A stretch of 5,260 bases of DNA from contig SOJY01000050.1 of the NCBI GenBank assembly GCA_004376385.1, forward strand, positions 1 through 5,260, read 5' to 3'. Positions 1-4,280 of this stretch are shown here, in pieces. The stretch's first letter is position 1; the number at the start of each line of letters is the position of its first letter. The position numbers were made by a program, and so were the translations under genes. This DNA comes from Candidatus Bathyarchaeum sp. (GTDB lineage: Archaea > Thermoproteota > Bathyarchaeia > Bathyarchaeales > Bathyarchaeaceae). The notes below the pieces were generated by a model. That model ran no database searches and was not told where the DNA came from. It saw nothing but the letters and a program-made list of their open reading frames with translations.

Positions 1-1479
1 GTCGTCTTTTCAGGATTCAGTGCACAATCCCTGGCTGCCCGAATAAACCCCACTGAAGCTAACGTTGTCATAACAGCAGACGGCAGCGTCAGAAGAGGAA
101 AAATCATCAAACTAAAAGATATAGTTGACGAAGCAGTGGAAAACACGCCGTCAGTGAAGCATGTATTAGTTGTAAAGAGAACGGGTCACGAGGTCACAAT
201 GAAGGAAGGAAGAGACCTCTGGTATCACGATGCCGTGAAACACACAGAAAAACCTGTACCTCCGCTACATGTTGAGAGCACTCATCCACTTTTCATTCTT
301 TACACTTCTGGAACCACAGGAAAACCAAAAGGTATAGTTCACAGCACAGGAGGCTACTTGGTTTACATTAACTCCGTCTACAAATCGGTTTTTAACATAC
401 AAGAAGACAGCGTATACTGGTGCAACGCCGACATAGGATGGGTCACCGGACACAGCTTCATCGTCTATGCACCCTTGCTACATGGCGCATCAATAGTCAT
501 GTATGAAGGCGCACCAGACTATCCGACACCCGACAGATGGTGGAAGATAATTGAAGAATACAAAATAACAACACTCTACACCTCGCCCACAGCAATCAGA
601 ATGTTCATGAGCCTCGGCGACGAATGGGTCAAAAAACATGACCTAAGCAGCCTATCCATTCTAGGAAGCGTTGGAGAGCCAATAAACCCAGAAGCTTGGA
701 TGTGGTACTTCAAAACCATAGGCGGAGAACGATGCCCAATCGTAGACACATGGTGGCAAACAGAAACCGGAGGAATAATGATCTCACCAGCGCCTGGAAT
801 AGGATTAGTTCCTCTGAAGCCCGGCTCCGCAACATACCCGCTACCCGGCATCGACGTTGACGTAGTAGATGAAAACGGAAAACCAGTACCTGCAGGAGTA
901 AGAGGCTACCTTATAATCAAGAAGCCGTGGCCTGGAATGGCTCTAACAGTGTATAAGGACCCTGAACGCTTTAAGAAAACTTACTGGACCAGATTCCCAG
1001 GCGCCTACTATGCAGGAGACTACTGCATGAAAGACAAAGACGGATACCTATGGCTTCTAGGCAGAGCAGACGAAGTACTGAAAGTTGCAGGTCACAGACT
1101 AGGAACTGTGGAACTTGAAAGCTCAATGGTTTCACATCCGGCAGTAGCAGAAGCAGCAGTAACCAGCAAACCTCACGAAATCAAAGGAGAAACAATCGTG
1201 GTCTTCGCTGTCCTAAAGCAAGGAAATAATCCAAGCAAAGAACTCGAAAAAGAATTGAGAAACCACATGAGAAAAACTGTTGGTCCACTCGCAACGCCTG
1301 AAAACATATACTTTGTTGCAAAACTTCCGAAGACCAGAAGCGGCAAAATCATGCGAAGAGTACTAAAAGCACTCGTTTCTGGACAGTCGATAGGCGACAT
1401 CTCTACTTTAGAGGACAAGGCTTCTGTAGAAGAGGCAAAAAGGGCATTCGAAGAATTCCAAAGAATTACGAAGAAGTAA
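1..1479 (+). CDS. acs: Acetyl-CoA synthetase (AMP-forming), 5'-truncated by the window edge
   Basis: The enzyme activates acetate with ATP to acetyl-AMP and then forms acetyl-CoA in the cytoplasm. The frame is open from base 1 (VVFSGFSAQSLAARI), so the GTG at 136 is an internal Val codon and the true start lies off the window. The visible 492 residues compare with about 630-660 for the family, so roughly 150 N-terminal residues are missing. Numbering from base 1, the P-loop-like adenylation motif YTSGTTGKPKG is at 101-111, DTWWQTETGG at 249-258 (the paired Trp is typical of acetate-specific enzymes), and YYAGDY ends at about 341. The hinge and C-terminal domain motif GRADEVLKVAGHRLGT is at 354-369, and TRSGKIMRR at 445-453 holds the catalytic, usually acetylation-regulated Lys449. 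All expected motifs are intact. The only doubt is whether the in vivo substrate is acetate or propionate. Confidence 0.97.
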   Translation, partial: VVFSGFSAQSLAARINPTEANVVITADGSVRRGKIIKLKDIVDEAVENTPSVKHVLVVKRTGHEVTMKEGRDLWYHDAVKHTEKPVPPLHVESTHPLFILYTSGTTGKPKGIVHSTGGYLVYINSVYKSVFNIQEDSVYWCNADIGWVTGHSFIVYAPLLHGASIVMYEGAPDYPTPDRWWKIIEEYKITTLYTSPTAIRMFMSLGDEWVKKHDLSSLSILGSVGEPINPEAWMWYFKTIGGERCPIVDTWWQTETGGIMISPAPGIGLVPLKPGSATYPLPGIDVDVVDENGKPVPAGVRGYLIIKKPWPGMALTVYKDPERFKKTYWTRFPGAYYAGDYCMKDKDGYLWLLGRADEVLKVAGHRLGTVELESSMVSHPAVAEAAVTSKPHEIKGETIVVFAVLKQGNNPSKELEKELRNHMRKTVGPLATPENIYFVAKLPKTRSGKIMRRVLKALVSGQSIGDISTLEDKASVEEAKRAFEEFQRITKK

Positions 1480-1510
1480 CCCTTCTTCGTATTTTTTCTT
1501 TCTTTTTTTT
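1467..1510 (+). terminator. Hairpin plus T-tract terminator of acs
   Basis: A perfect 10-bp stem, TACGAAGAAG at 1467-1476 with CTTCTTCGTA at 1482-1491, encloses a five-base loop. The acs stop codon TAA (1477-1479) is the first three bases of that loop. The stem is followed at once by a T-rich run (1492-1510, broken only by two C). Archaeal transcription stops mainly on the T-tract; the hairpin makes this look like a bacterial-style intrinsic terminator and may also protect the 3' end. Confidence 0.8.
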
Positions 1511-1530
1511 AAAAAAAATAAAATAAAAAA
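1511..1530 (-). terminator. T-tract terminator of the LSm-L37e operon
   Basis: Read on the minus strand, the 20 bases starting 18 bases past the L37e stop are T apart from two A. This is the usual archaeal oligo-T termination signal. It abuts the T-tract that ends acs on the other strand, so the block 1467-1530 serves as a bidirectional terminator between convergent units. Confidence 0.65.
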
Positions 1531-1548
1531 TCTAGAATAGGCGGCAGA

Positions 1549-1746
1549 TTAGAGGAGTCTTGCCCTGTTTAGGGTCTTGGTCTGCCACGAATATTTTCTT
1601 ATTTTTGTTGACTCTCCGTATCCGCATGCTGAGCACTTTTTCTGTTTCACATTATATGCTCTTCTGCCGCAGCGTCTACATCGGATGTGAAGAGTCTTGT
1701 GGGCGCGTCTACCAAAGGATGATGTGCCCTTGCTTGTTTTTCCCAA
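1549..1746 (-). CDS. rpl37e: 50S ribosomal protein L37e (eL37)
   Basis: This small zinc-ribbon protein of the large ribosomal subunit is found in archaea and eukaryotes and binds 23S rRNA. The 65 residues match the usual length of about 60. The N-terminus MGKTSKGTSSFGRRAHKTLH is typical, followed by the zinc ligands CRRC (23-26) and CSAC (38-41) and the basic tail RKYSWQTKTLNR. The start is a TTG at 1744-1746. No other start is available, because the same frame is closed by the LSm stop codon two codons upstream. A GGTGA ribosome-binding sequence overlaps that stop (TGA at 1753-1755) six bases before the TTG. The gap to the LSm gene is six bases, so the two genes are co-transcribed and probably translationally coupled. 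The LSm-L37e pairing is a conserved archaeal arrangement. Confidence 0.96.
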   Translation of the reverse strand: MGKTSKGTSSFGRRAHKTLHIRCRRCGRRAYNVKQKKCSACGYGESTKIRKYSWQTKTLNRARLL

Positions 1747-1752
1747 TTGATG

Positions 1753-1980
1753 TCACCGGGGGGGAGGAGAAATTATTACTACGTTGTCGCCACGGACTAT
1801 GATGTCGCCAAGTTTCTTTACGTTTTCTACGTCTGTGGTGTCGTCTGTTTCACCTAATACCAAGTTGAGGTGCTGATCGAAGCCTTTGAGTTTTCCCCGT
1901 AGCTTCTTTCCGCCTCTCAATCGTACAAGAACTATTTTTCCGAGGCTCTCTTCCAAGATTTGGGTGGCCATTTCGCTCAT
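1753..1980 (-). CDS. Archaeal Sm-like protein (LSm, SmAP)
   Basis: SmAPs form homo-heptameric (sometimes hexameric) rings that bind U-rich RNA and are linked to RNA processing and stability. From Met at 1980 the protein has 75 residues, as is usual. Sm1 spans roughly residues 14-43 and contains GKLKGFDQHLNLVL, with the uridine-binding Asp35, His37 and Asn39. Sm2 is GDIIVRGDNVVII (58-70), with Arg63-Gly64-Asp65. The frame has four candidate Met codons, at 1998, 1989, 1980 and 1971. I chose 1980 because GAGATGAT, close to the Shine-Dalgarno consensus, ends four bases before it. In addition, the likely TATA box (2014-2019) would place the transcript start near 1990, downstream of the 1998 ATG. 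If a promoter further upstream is used, the 81-residue form from 1998 is possible. A run of seven G (1758-1764) encodes the Pro-Pro-Pro-Arg end. L37e follows six bases later. Confidence 0.93.
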   Translation of the reverse strand: MSEMATQILEESLGKIVLVRLRGGKKLRGKLKGFDQHLNLVLGETDDTTDVENVKKLGDIIVRGDNVVIISPPPR

Positions 1981-2012
1981 ATGAATCATCTCGTCCATTT
2001 TTGTTTTGTATC

Positions 2013-2030
2013 GTTTATAGATTTTGGCTT
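2013..2030 (-). promoter_or_regulatory. Likely TATA box and BRE of the LSm-L37e operon
   Basis: On the minus strand, TATAAA (2019 to 2014) is preceded by the purine-containing stretch CCAAAATC, which could serve as a transcription factor B recognition element. Its centre is about 36 bases ahead of the chosen ATG at 1980 and predicts a start near 1990, leaving a leader of about ten bases with the GAGATGAT ribosome-binding site. This is inferred from sequence alone. Confidence 0.5.
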
Positions 2031-2074
2031 GACGATTTAAAGGTATCTGCGCTCTATTTCAGTGTATCGTCAGT

Positions 2075-2311
2075 CTATTTCCGTTTTCTGAAGAGCTTAA
2101 CATTGTCTATCTCTGTGACGTATTCAAAGCCGACTTCTAGCAATTGTTCTGCTTCCTTTAATGTCGTAGCTGTTCTAACGGTGAATGTATCGTTTACTGT
2201 TTTGAAGATGGCAGCTTCTAGGTGTATGTAGATTAAGGTGTTGTTGATGTCTTTGTGTCCAAGTGTTTCTTTGACTTCTCCGATCTGATTGAAGAGACAG
2301 AAATATCTCAA
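2075..2311 (-). pseudogene. C-terminal remnant of a tyrosine recombinase (XerA-like integrase)
   Basis: Only the end of an integrase gene survives. The residues VKETLGHKDINNTLIYIHLE carry the late active-site motif LGH-x(8)-Y; the Tyr codon at 2228-2230 would be the nucleophile that attacks DNA. The region after it ends in GFEYVTEIDNVKLFRKRK, a tail I associate with archaeal integrases of uncultivated TACK lineages. The conserved Arg and the HxxR motif that should lie upstream are absent. Intact members have about 280-400 residues, and here about 70 remain. Recognisable similarity begins near 2285-2300; further upstream the frame soon meets a stop (TAG at 2333-2335), and the only start available is a poor TTG at 2309-2311. 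The fragment cannot be catalytically active alone. It marks a past integration or deletion beside the LSm gene. Confidence 0.8.
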
Positions 2312-2452
2312 GGAATCAAGTCGCCGGAAGAACTAGAGAGCGACTTGTTCATTAAACGTGCAAAGGAAAACATGATTCCCATGGCTGTTTGCTGTGCGAT
2401 TGTTTTGGCGTGTATGGAATTGTATAGTCGATACCAGAAAAGCAGTTACTAA
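2255..2452 (+). other. Unrecognised coding-like fragment overlapping the integrase remnant
   Basis: A 65-codon plus-strand frame runs from a GTG at 2255 to a TAA at 2450-2452. I do not recognise the product. Its first dozen codons lie antisense to the integrase tail and are probably spurious. From about 2288 it becomes protein-like: a charged stretch (IEETEISQGIKSPEELESD) followed by a hydrophobic segment (MIPMAVCCAIVLACM) that could be one membrane helix. The start of the plausible part coincides with the place where integrase similarity stops, so this may be the 3' end of another gene joined there by a deletion. No ribosome-binding site is visible. It may equally be a chance open frame. Confidence 0.3.
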
Positions 2453-2546
2453 CGGTTTGACTGTGATTTATCGTATTTTTTCCTTTTACTTGAGATAAAA
2501 GTAGCATTTTCAGTGACTACTTCCAAAAATACGTTTTCCCCTTTGA

Positions 2547-2557
2547 TTTTATATAAA
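2547..2557 (+). promoter_or_regulatory. Strong orphan TATA box
   Basis: TTTTATATAAA is a near-ideal archaeal box A. Its centre is 28-29 bases before an ATG at 2581-2583, the spacing expected for a leaderless transcript. That ATG opens only 12 codons (MPRNIPPSSNKG) before a TAA, so the promoter now drives a broken gene, or a non-coding RNA that would include the fold-back at 2648-2726. The TATA call is well supported; what it serves is unknown. Confidence 0.55.
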
Positions 2558-2647
2558 TTAAGTAACAATTGCCGTTACTAATGCCACGAAATATCCCACC
2601 AAGTAGTAACAAAGGTTAAACAAAACTATTACACTAAATATGATGCG

Positions 2648-2726
2648 AGAGTACCCTCCCCCTAACTGGTAGTAAAATTTTAAAGGTTCCAAACAGGGGT
2701 CTTTAGCTAACCAGTTTGGGTACTCT
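2648..2726. repeat. 79-base fold-back with 16 paired bases per arm
   Basis: AGAGTACCC (2648-2656) pairs with GGGTACTCT (2718-2726), and AACTGGT (2664-2670) pairs with ACCAGTT (2710-2716). The two helices are separated by a seven-base bulge (TCCCCCT) on the left and a single T on the right. The 39-base loop contains AAAATTTT and CAGGGG, the latter able to pair with the C-rich bulge. No clear target-site duplication flanks it. It could be a structured RNA element, an inverted duplication, or a small hairpin element inserted in the former gene that starts at 2581. Confidence 0.6.
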
Positions 2727-2884
2727 TAACATATCAAAAAAGCAAAGACCTGAATGAGTACCTCCAGAACTGCTTAACTGACACGGTAGCTGCGGATATT
2801 GAAGCAGAAGTTTTCGGCGATGCCAAAACAATCAAAACAGAGTATGGTTTAATGGAAGAGTTCAAAGCCTACACTGGACATTAA
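2711..2884 (+). pseudogene. C-terminal remnant of an unknown protein
   Basis: An open frame without any usable start codon runs from 2711 to a TAA at 2882-2884. From about 2726 it reads as a plausible acidic, helical protein end: KSKDLNEYLQNCLTDTVAAD, then IEAEVFGDAKTIKTEYGLME, then EFKAYTGH. The only ATG in frame leaves ten residues. The frame closes upstream with a stop inside the fold-back. The promoter and ATG at 2548-2583 may once have driven the same gene, in which case about 100 codons (2581-2884) have been broken by the fold-back and at least one frameshift. I do not recognise the family. A run of seven T at 2894-2900 follows and would end a transcript. Confidence 0.4.
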
Positions 2885-2893
2885 CTTCCCCTC

Positions 2894-2900
2894 TTTTTTT
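2894..2900 (+). terminator. Possible T-tract terminator
   Basis: Seven T starting ten bases after the stop at 2884, in an otherwise T-rich stretch (to about 2935). This fits archaeal oligo-T termination for the plus-strand remnant. No stem precedes it. Confidence 0.35.
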
Positions 2901-2939
2901 GTTAACTTTCAACGATTTTTGATAATTTTTTCCGAGAAT

Positions 2940-3143
2940 TTAGATTTGTACCAGCTTTTTGCTCATTAATTGTAATACTATCCAAATAGTAATTAGGATT
3001 CCGCTTACTAGAAAAAGAAGCAATGCCATTGCTTCTACATCTCCGAAAATGTAGAAGCTTGGCGCTTGATAAGATACAAAAAGTAAGTATCCCCCTAACG
3101 CCAGTAATAATAAAGCTGAAAGTAAAGTAAGTTTATTGAACAA
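2940..3143 (-). CDS. Small two-helix membrane protein, function unknown
   Basis: The 67 residues hold two hydrophobic helices, about residues 5-25 (LTLLSALLLLALGGYLLFV) and 38-61 (MALLLFLVSGILITIWIVLQ). A short loop (SYQAPSFYIFGDVE) joins them and the C-terminus is basic (SKKLVQI). I do not recognise the family. The in-frame start is a TTG at 3141-3143 with no well-spaced ribosome-binding site. An ATG at 3151-3153 lies exactly where the TATA box at 3171-3182 predicts the transcript to begin, but it is one base out of frame across a run of six C (3146-3151). With one C fewer the protein would begin MGALFNKLTLL (70 residues). I therefore suspect a homopolymer error or recent mutation and regard the gene as real. 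It faces the coiled-coil gene tail-to-head, 124 bases apart. Confidence 0.6.
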   Translation of the reverse strand: MFNKLTLLSALLLLALGGYLLFVSYQAPSFYIFGDVEAMALLLFLVSGILITIWIVLQLMSKKLVQI

Positions 3144-3170
3144 GGCCCCCCATAAACGAAACTCAACTCA

Positions 3171-3182
3171 TAAACATTTAAG
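3171..3182 (-). promoter_or_regulatory. TATA box of the two-helix membrane protein gene
   Basis: On the minus strand CTTAAATGTTTA resembles box A. Its centre at about 3178 predicts initiation near 3153, which is the A of an ATG (3153 to 3151). A leaderless transcript would start there, one base out of frame with the downstream ORF because of the six-C run. Confidence 0.45.
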
Positions 3183-3242
3183 ATTTTTCATGGTTCAGTT
3201 GTATTACCACGAAAGCGCTTACATGCGCGCGCTGCTTTCTTC

Positions 3243-3253
3243 AAAAAATAAAA
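3243..3253 (-). terminator. T-tract terminator of the coiled-coil gene
   Basis: On the minus strand TTTTATTTTTT begins 15 bases after the stop codon at 3268-3270 and should end the coiled-coil transcript. Just beyond it an imperfect stem (GAAAGC at 3211-3216 with GCTTTC at 3234-3239) lies on the wrong side of the T-run for a classical intrinsic terminator. Confidence 0.45.
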
Positions 3254-3267
3254 CAGCGGTCAAATAG

Positions 3268-3714
3268 CTAAAAGGTCTTAAGCATTTTCCTCAGCGATTC
3301 AGCCTCTTCTCGAAGCACAACCACTTCACATTCTAGCCAGATAGCTTTTTCCTCTGCCTCTTTTCTGAGCGCCTTTACATCTTCTAGAACTTGAGTCTTC
3401 TCATCTTCCAACATTTCGATCTTTTCACTCAGTTCCTTCAAAGTAAACATTTTGTGAGTCTCTACTCCAGAACTCTCTTCTAAATTGTTTTGTATGTTTG
3501 TGAGTGCATCTTCACGTTGCTGAATAAATTTAACTTCAAGGATGTCTCTCAATCGATCATATAGTTGTTGGTCAATTGTCTTGTCCTGCAACTGAGCATA
3601 AATCCTCTTCAGCTGTTCTTGGAAAGCTCTTTTTTCTTTCACTCTATCACTAACATAATCGCCTATTAACTTCCCCATTTTCTGTTTTTTCCAGAAAGCA
3701 AAGTGCAAAGCCAT
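3268..3714 (-). CDS. Coiled-coil protein of unknown function
   Basis: The 148-residue soluble protein is rich in Glu, Lys and Leu. After a basic N-terminus (FWKKQKMGKLIGDYVSDRVK) a helical region runs to about residue 77 (LKRIYAQLQDKTIDQQLYDR and LRDILEVKFIQQREDALTNI). A short break (SSGVETHKMF, 81-90) follows, then a long heptad-like stretch from 91 to the end (LKELSEKIEMLEDEKTQVLE, then VKALRKEAEEKA and VLREEAESLRKML) that should form a parallel or antiparallel coiled coil. There are no signal peptide, membrane helices or catalytic motifs. Start ATG at 3712-3714 is supported by a TATA box 40 bases upstream; Met13 (3676-3678) is an alternative. The gene is a single transcription unit, divergent from the frameshifted membrane gene at 3955. 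A structural or scaffolding role is a guess from composition only. Confidence 0.8.
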   Translation of the reverse strand: MALHFAFWKKQKMGKLIGDYVSDRVKEKRAFQEQLKRIYAQLQDKTIDQQLYDRLRDILEVKFIQQREDALTNIQNNLEESSGVETHKMFTLKELSEKIEMLEDEKTQVLEDVKALRKEAEEKAIWLECEVVVLREEAESLRKMLKTF

Positions 3715-3748
3715 ATTGTAACATCAATTAAGACAGAAGAAACAAGGA

Positions 3749-3758
3749 TTAATATAAG
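3749..3758 (-). promoter_or_regulatory. TATA box of the coiled-coil gene
   Basis: On the minus strand CTTATATTAA is a good box A match. The predicted transcript start is near 3729, giving a leader of about 15 bases before the ATG at 3714, with only a weak TGATG ribosome-binding match. Confidence 0.5.
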
Positions 3759-3773
3759 AGGAATTCTTCCCAG

Positions 3774-3799
3774 CGATATATGTCAGAAAACGATATATG
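3774..3799. repeat. Direct repeat CGATATATG, two copies
   Basis: CGATATATG occurs at 3774-3782 and 3791-3799, 17 bases start to start, in the divergent intergenic region just upstream of the coiled-coil promoter. The spacing is between one and two helical turns, so it could be a paired regulator site; it could also be chance in AT-rich DNA. Confidence 0.25.
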
Positions 3800-3905
3800 C
3801 ACATATCAAAGTTTAGATTTGTTGTGTTTTGTGGTTTGAGTTATGCTTAGTCTTTATCAAGTCGTAGAAGTGCGCGCAAAGTTAGAATTAAGTGCAAACC
3901 TACAG

Positions 3906-3923
3906 TTAGACATAAAAGTCTAA
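3906..3923 (+). promoter_or_regulatory. Palindrome enclosing the probable TATA box of the 3955 gene
   Basis: TTAGAC (3906-3911) and GTCTAA (3918-3923) form a perfect six-base inverted repeat around ATAAAA. The central ACATAAAAGT would be box A: its centre is about 25 bases before 3940 and leaves a 15-base leader carrying the GGAGAGGGG ribosome-binding site. A dimeric regulator bound to the palindrome would cover the TATA box, so this is a candidate operator. No regulator gene is visible in the window. Confidence 0.4.
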
Positions 3924-3954
3924 AAAGAGAAACTTTCTGAAGGAGAGGGGAAAA

Positions 3955-4268
3955 ATGGCTAATAATGACAAGAGTGGAATAGGATTATTAATTGTAGTTT
4001 TCGGAATTATTCTTTTGTTTTTCGGTTTAATATTCACGTTATCTGAAAAGTAATAACTCAGGTTCTTCCTTATGGGGCGGGTACTATTCCAGTATCACTT
4101 GGATATCCGTATCAAGCTTTAGGAATAGTATTGGTTTTATTGGGAATAGTATTGGCAATTATAGGGGGTTATCTATGGCAAATGATACAAAAGAAAGAGA
4201 TGCTAAAAAGTAATATCGAAGTGATCAAAGAGGATCCAACCTTGATAAGCCCGGTCCTTTTTTCGTGA
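3955..4268 (+). pseudogene. Two-helix membrane protein gene split by a one-base frameshift
   Basis: The first frame starts at ATG 3955 behind a strong site (GGAG at 3942-3945, then GGGG). It encodes 32 residues (MANNDKSGIG and one helix, LLIVVFGIILLFFGLIF) ending SEK before tandem TAA codons (4051-4056). Moving back one base at AAG (4048-4050) continues as KVITQVLPYGAGTIPVSLGY, then a second helix (ALGIVLVLLGIVLAIIGG) and a basic tail, stopping at TGA 4266-4268. The fused product has about 104 residues with two membrane helices and an extracytoplasmic or cytoplasmic loop. I have seen similar small archaeal proteins but cannot name a function. One extra A in GAAAAG would restore a single frame. 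Options are an assembly indel, a real mutation, or programmed -1 shifting on A-AAG followed by a stop. Preservation of both halves argues against old decay. Confidence 0.7.
4227..4263 (+). terminator. Terminator overlapping the 3' end of the 3955 gene
   Basis: AAAGAGGATCC (4227-4237) can pair with GGTCCTTT (4253-4260) with a single bulged T, and the stem runs into six T (4258-4263). It lies just inside the last codons of the extended frame, much as the acs stop codon sits inside its own terminator hairpin. Confidence 0.45.
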
Positions 4269-4280
4269 GGTAATTTCTAA

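Noticed and set aside
136..138. GTG as the start of acetyl-CoA synthetase
   Set aside because: The frame is open to base 1 and the upstream residues match the family, so this GTG is an internal Val codon.
1560..1802. 80-codon plus-strand ORF rich in Cys
   Set aside because: It is antisense to L37e and the end of LSm; the Cys codons are shadows of the zinc-ribbon and Arg codons.
2001..2231. 76-codon plus-strand ORF
   Set aside because: It is antisense to the recognisable integrase tail, with a Ser/Val/Phe-rich composition typical of a shadow frame.
2571..2726. tRNA gene or integration attachment site
   Set aside because: The fold-back lacks a cloverleaf, a T-arm consensus and CCA-adjacent structure; no tRNA was found in the window by eye.
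3780..3839. 19-codon ORF beginning MSENDICTYQ
   Set aside because: Too short, no ribosome-binding site, and it starts inside the CGATATATG repeat.
3843..3923. 26-codon ORF (MLSLYQVVEVRAKLELSANL...) upstream of the 3955 gene
   Set aside because: It has no ribosome-binding site, is short, and its end coincides with the promoter palindrome; not distinguishable from chance.
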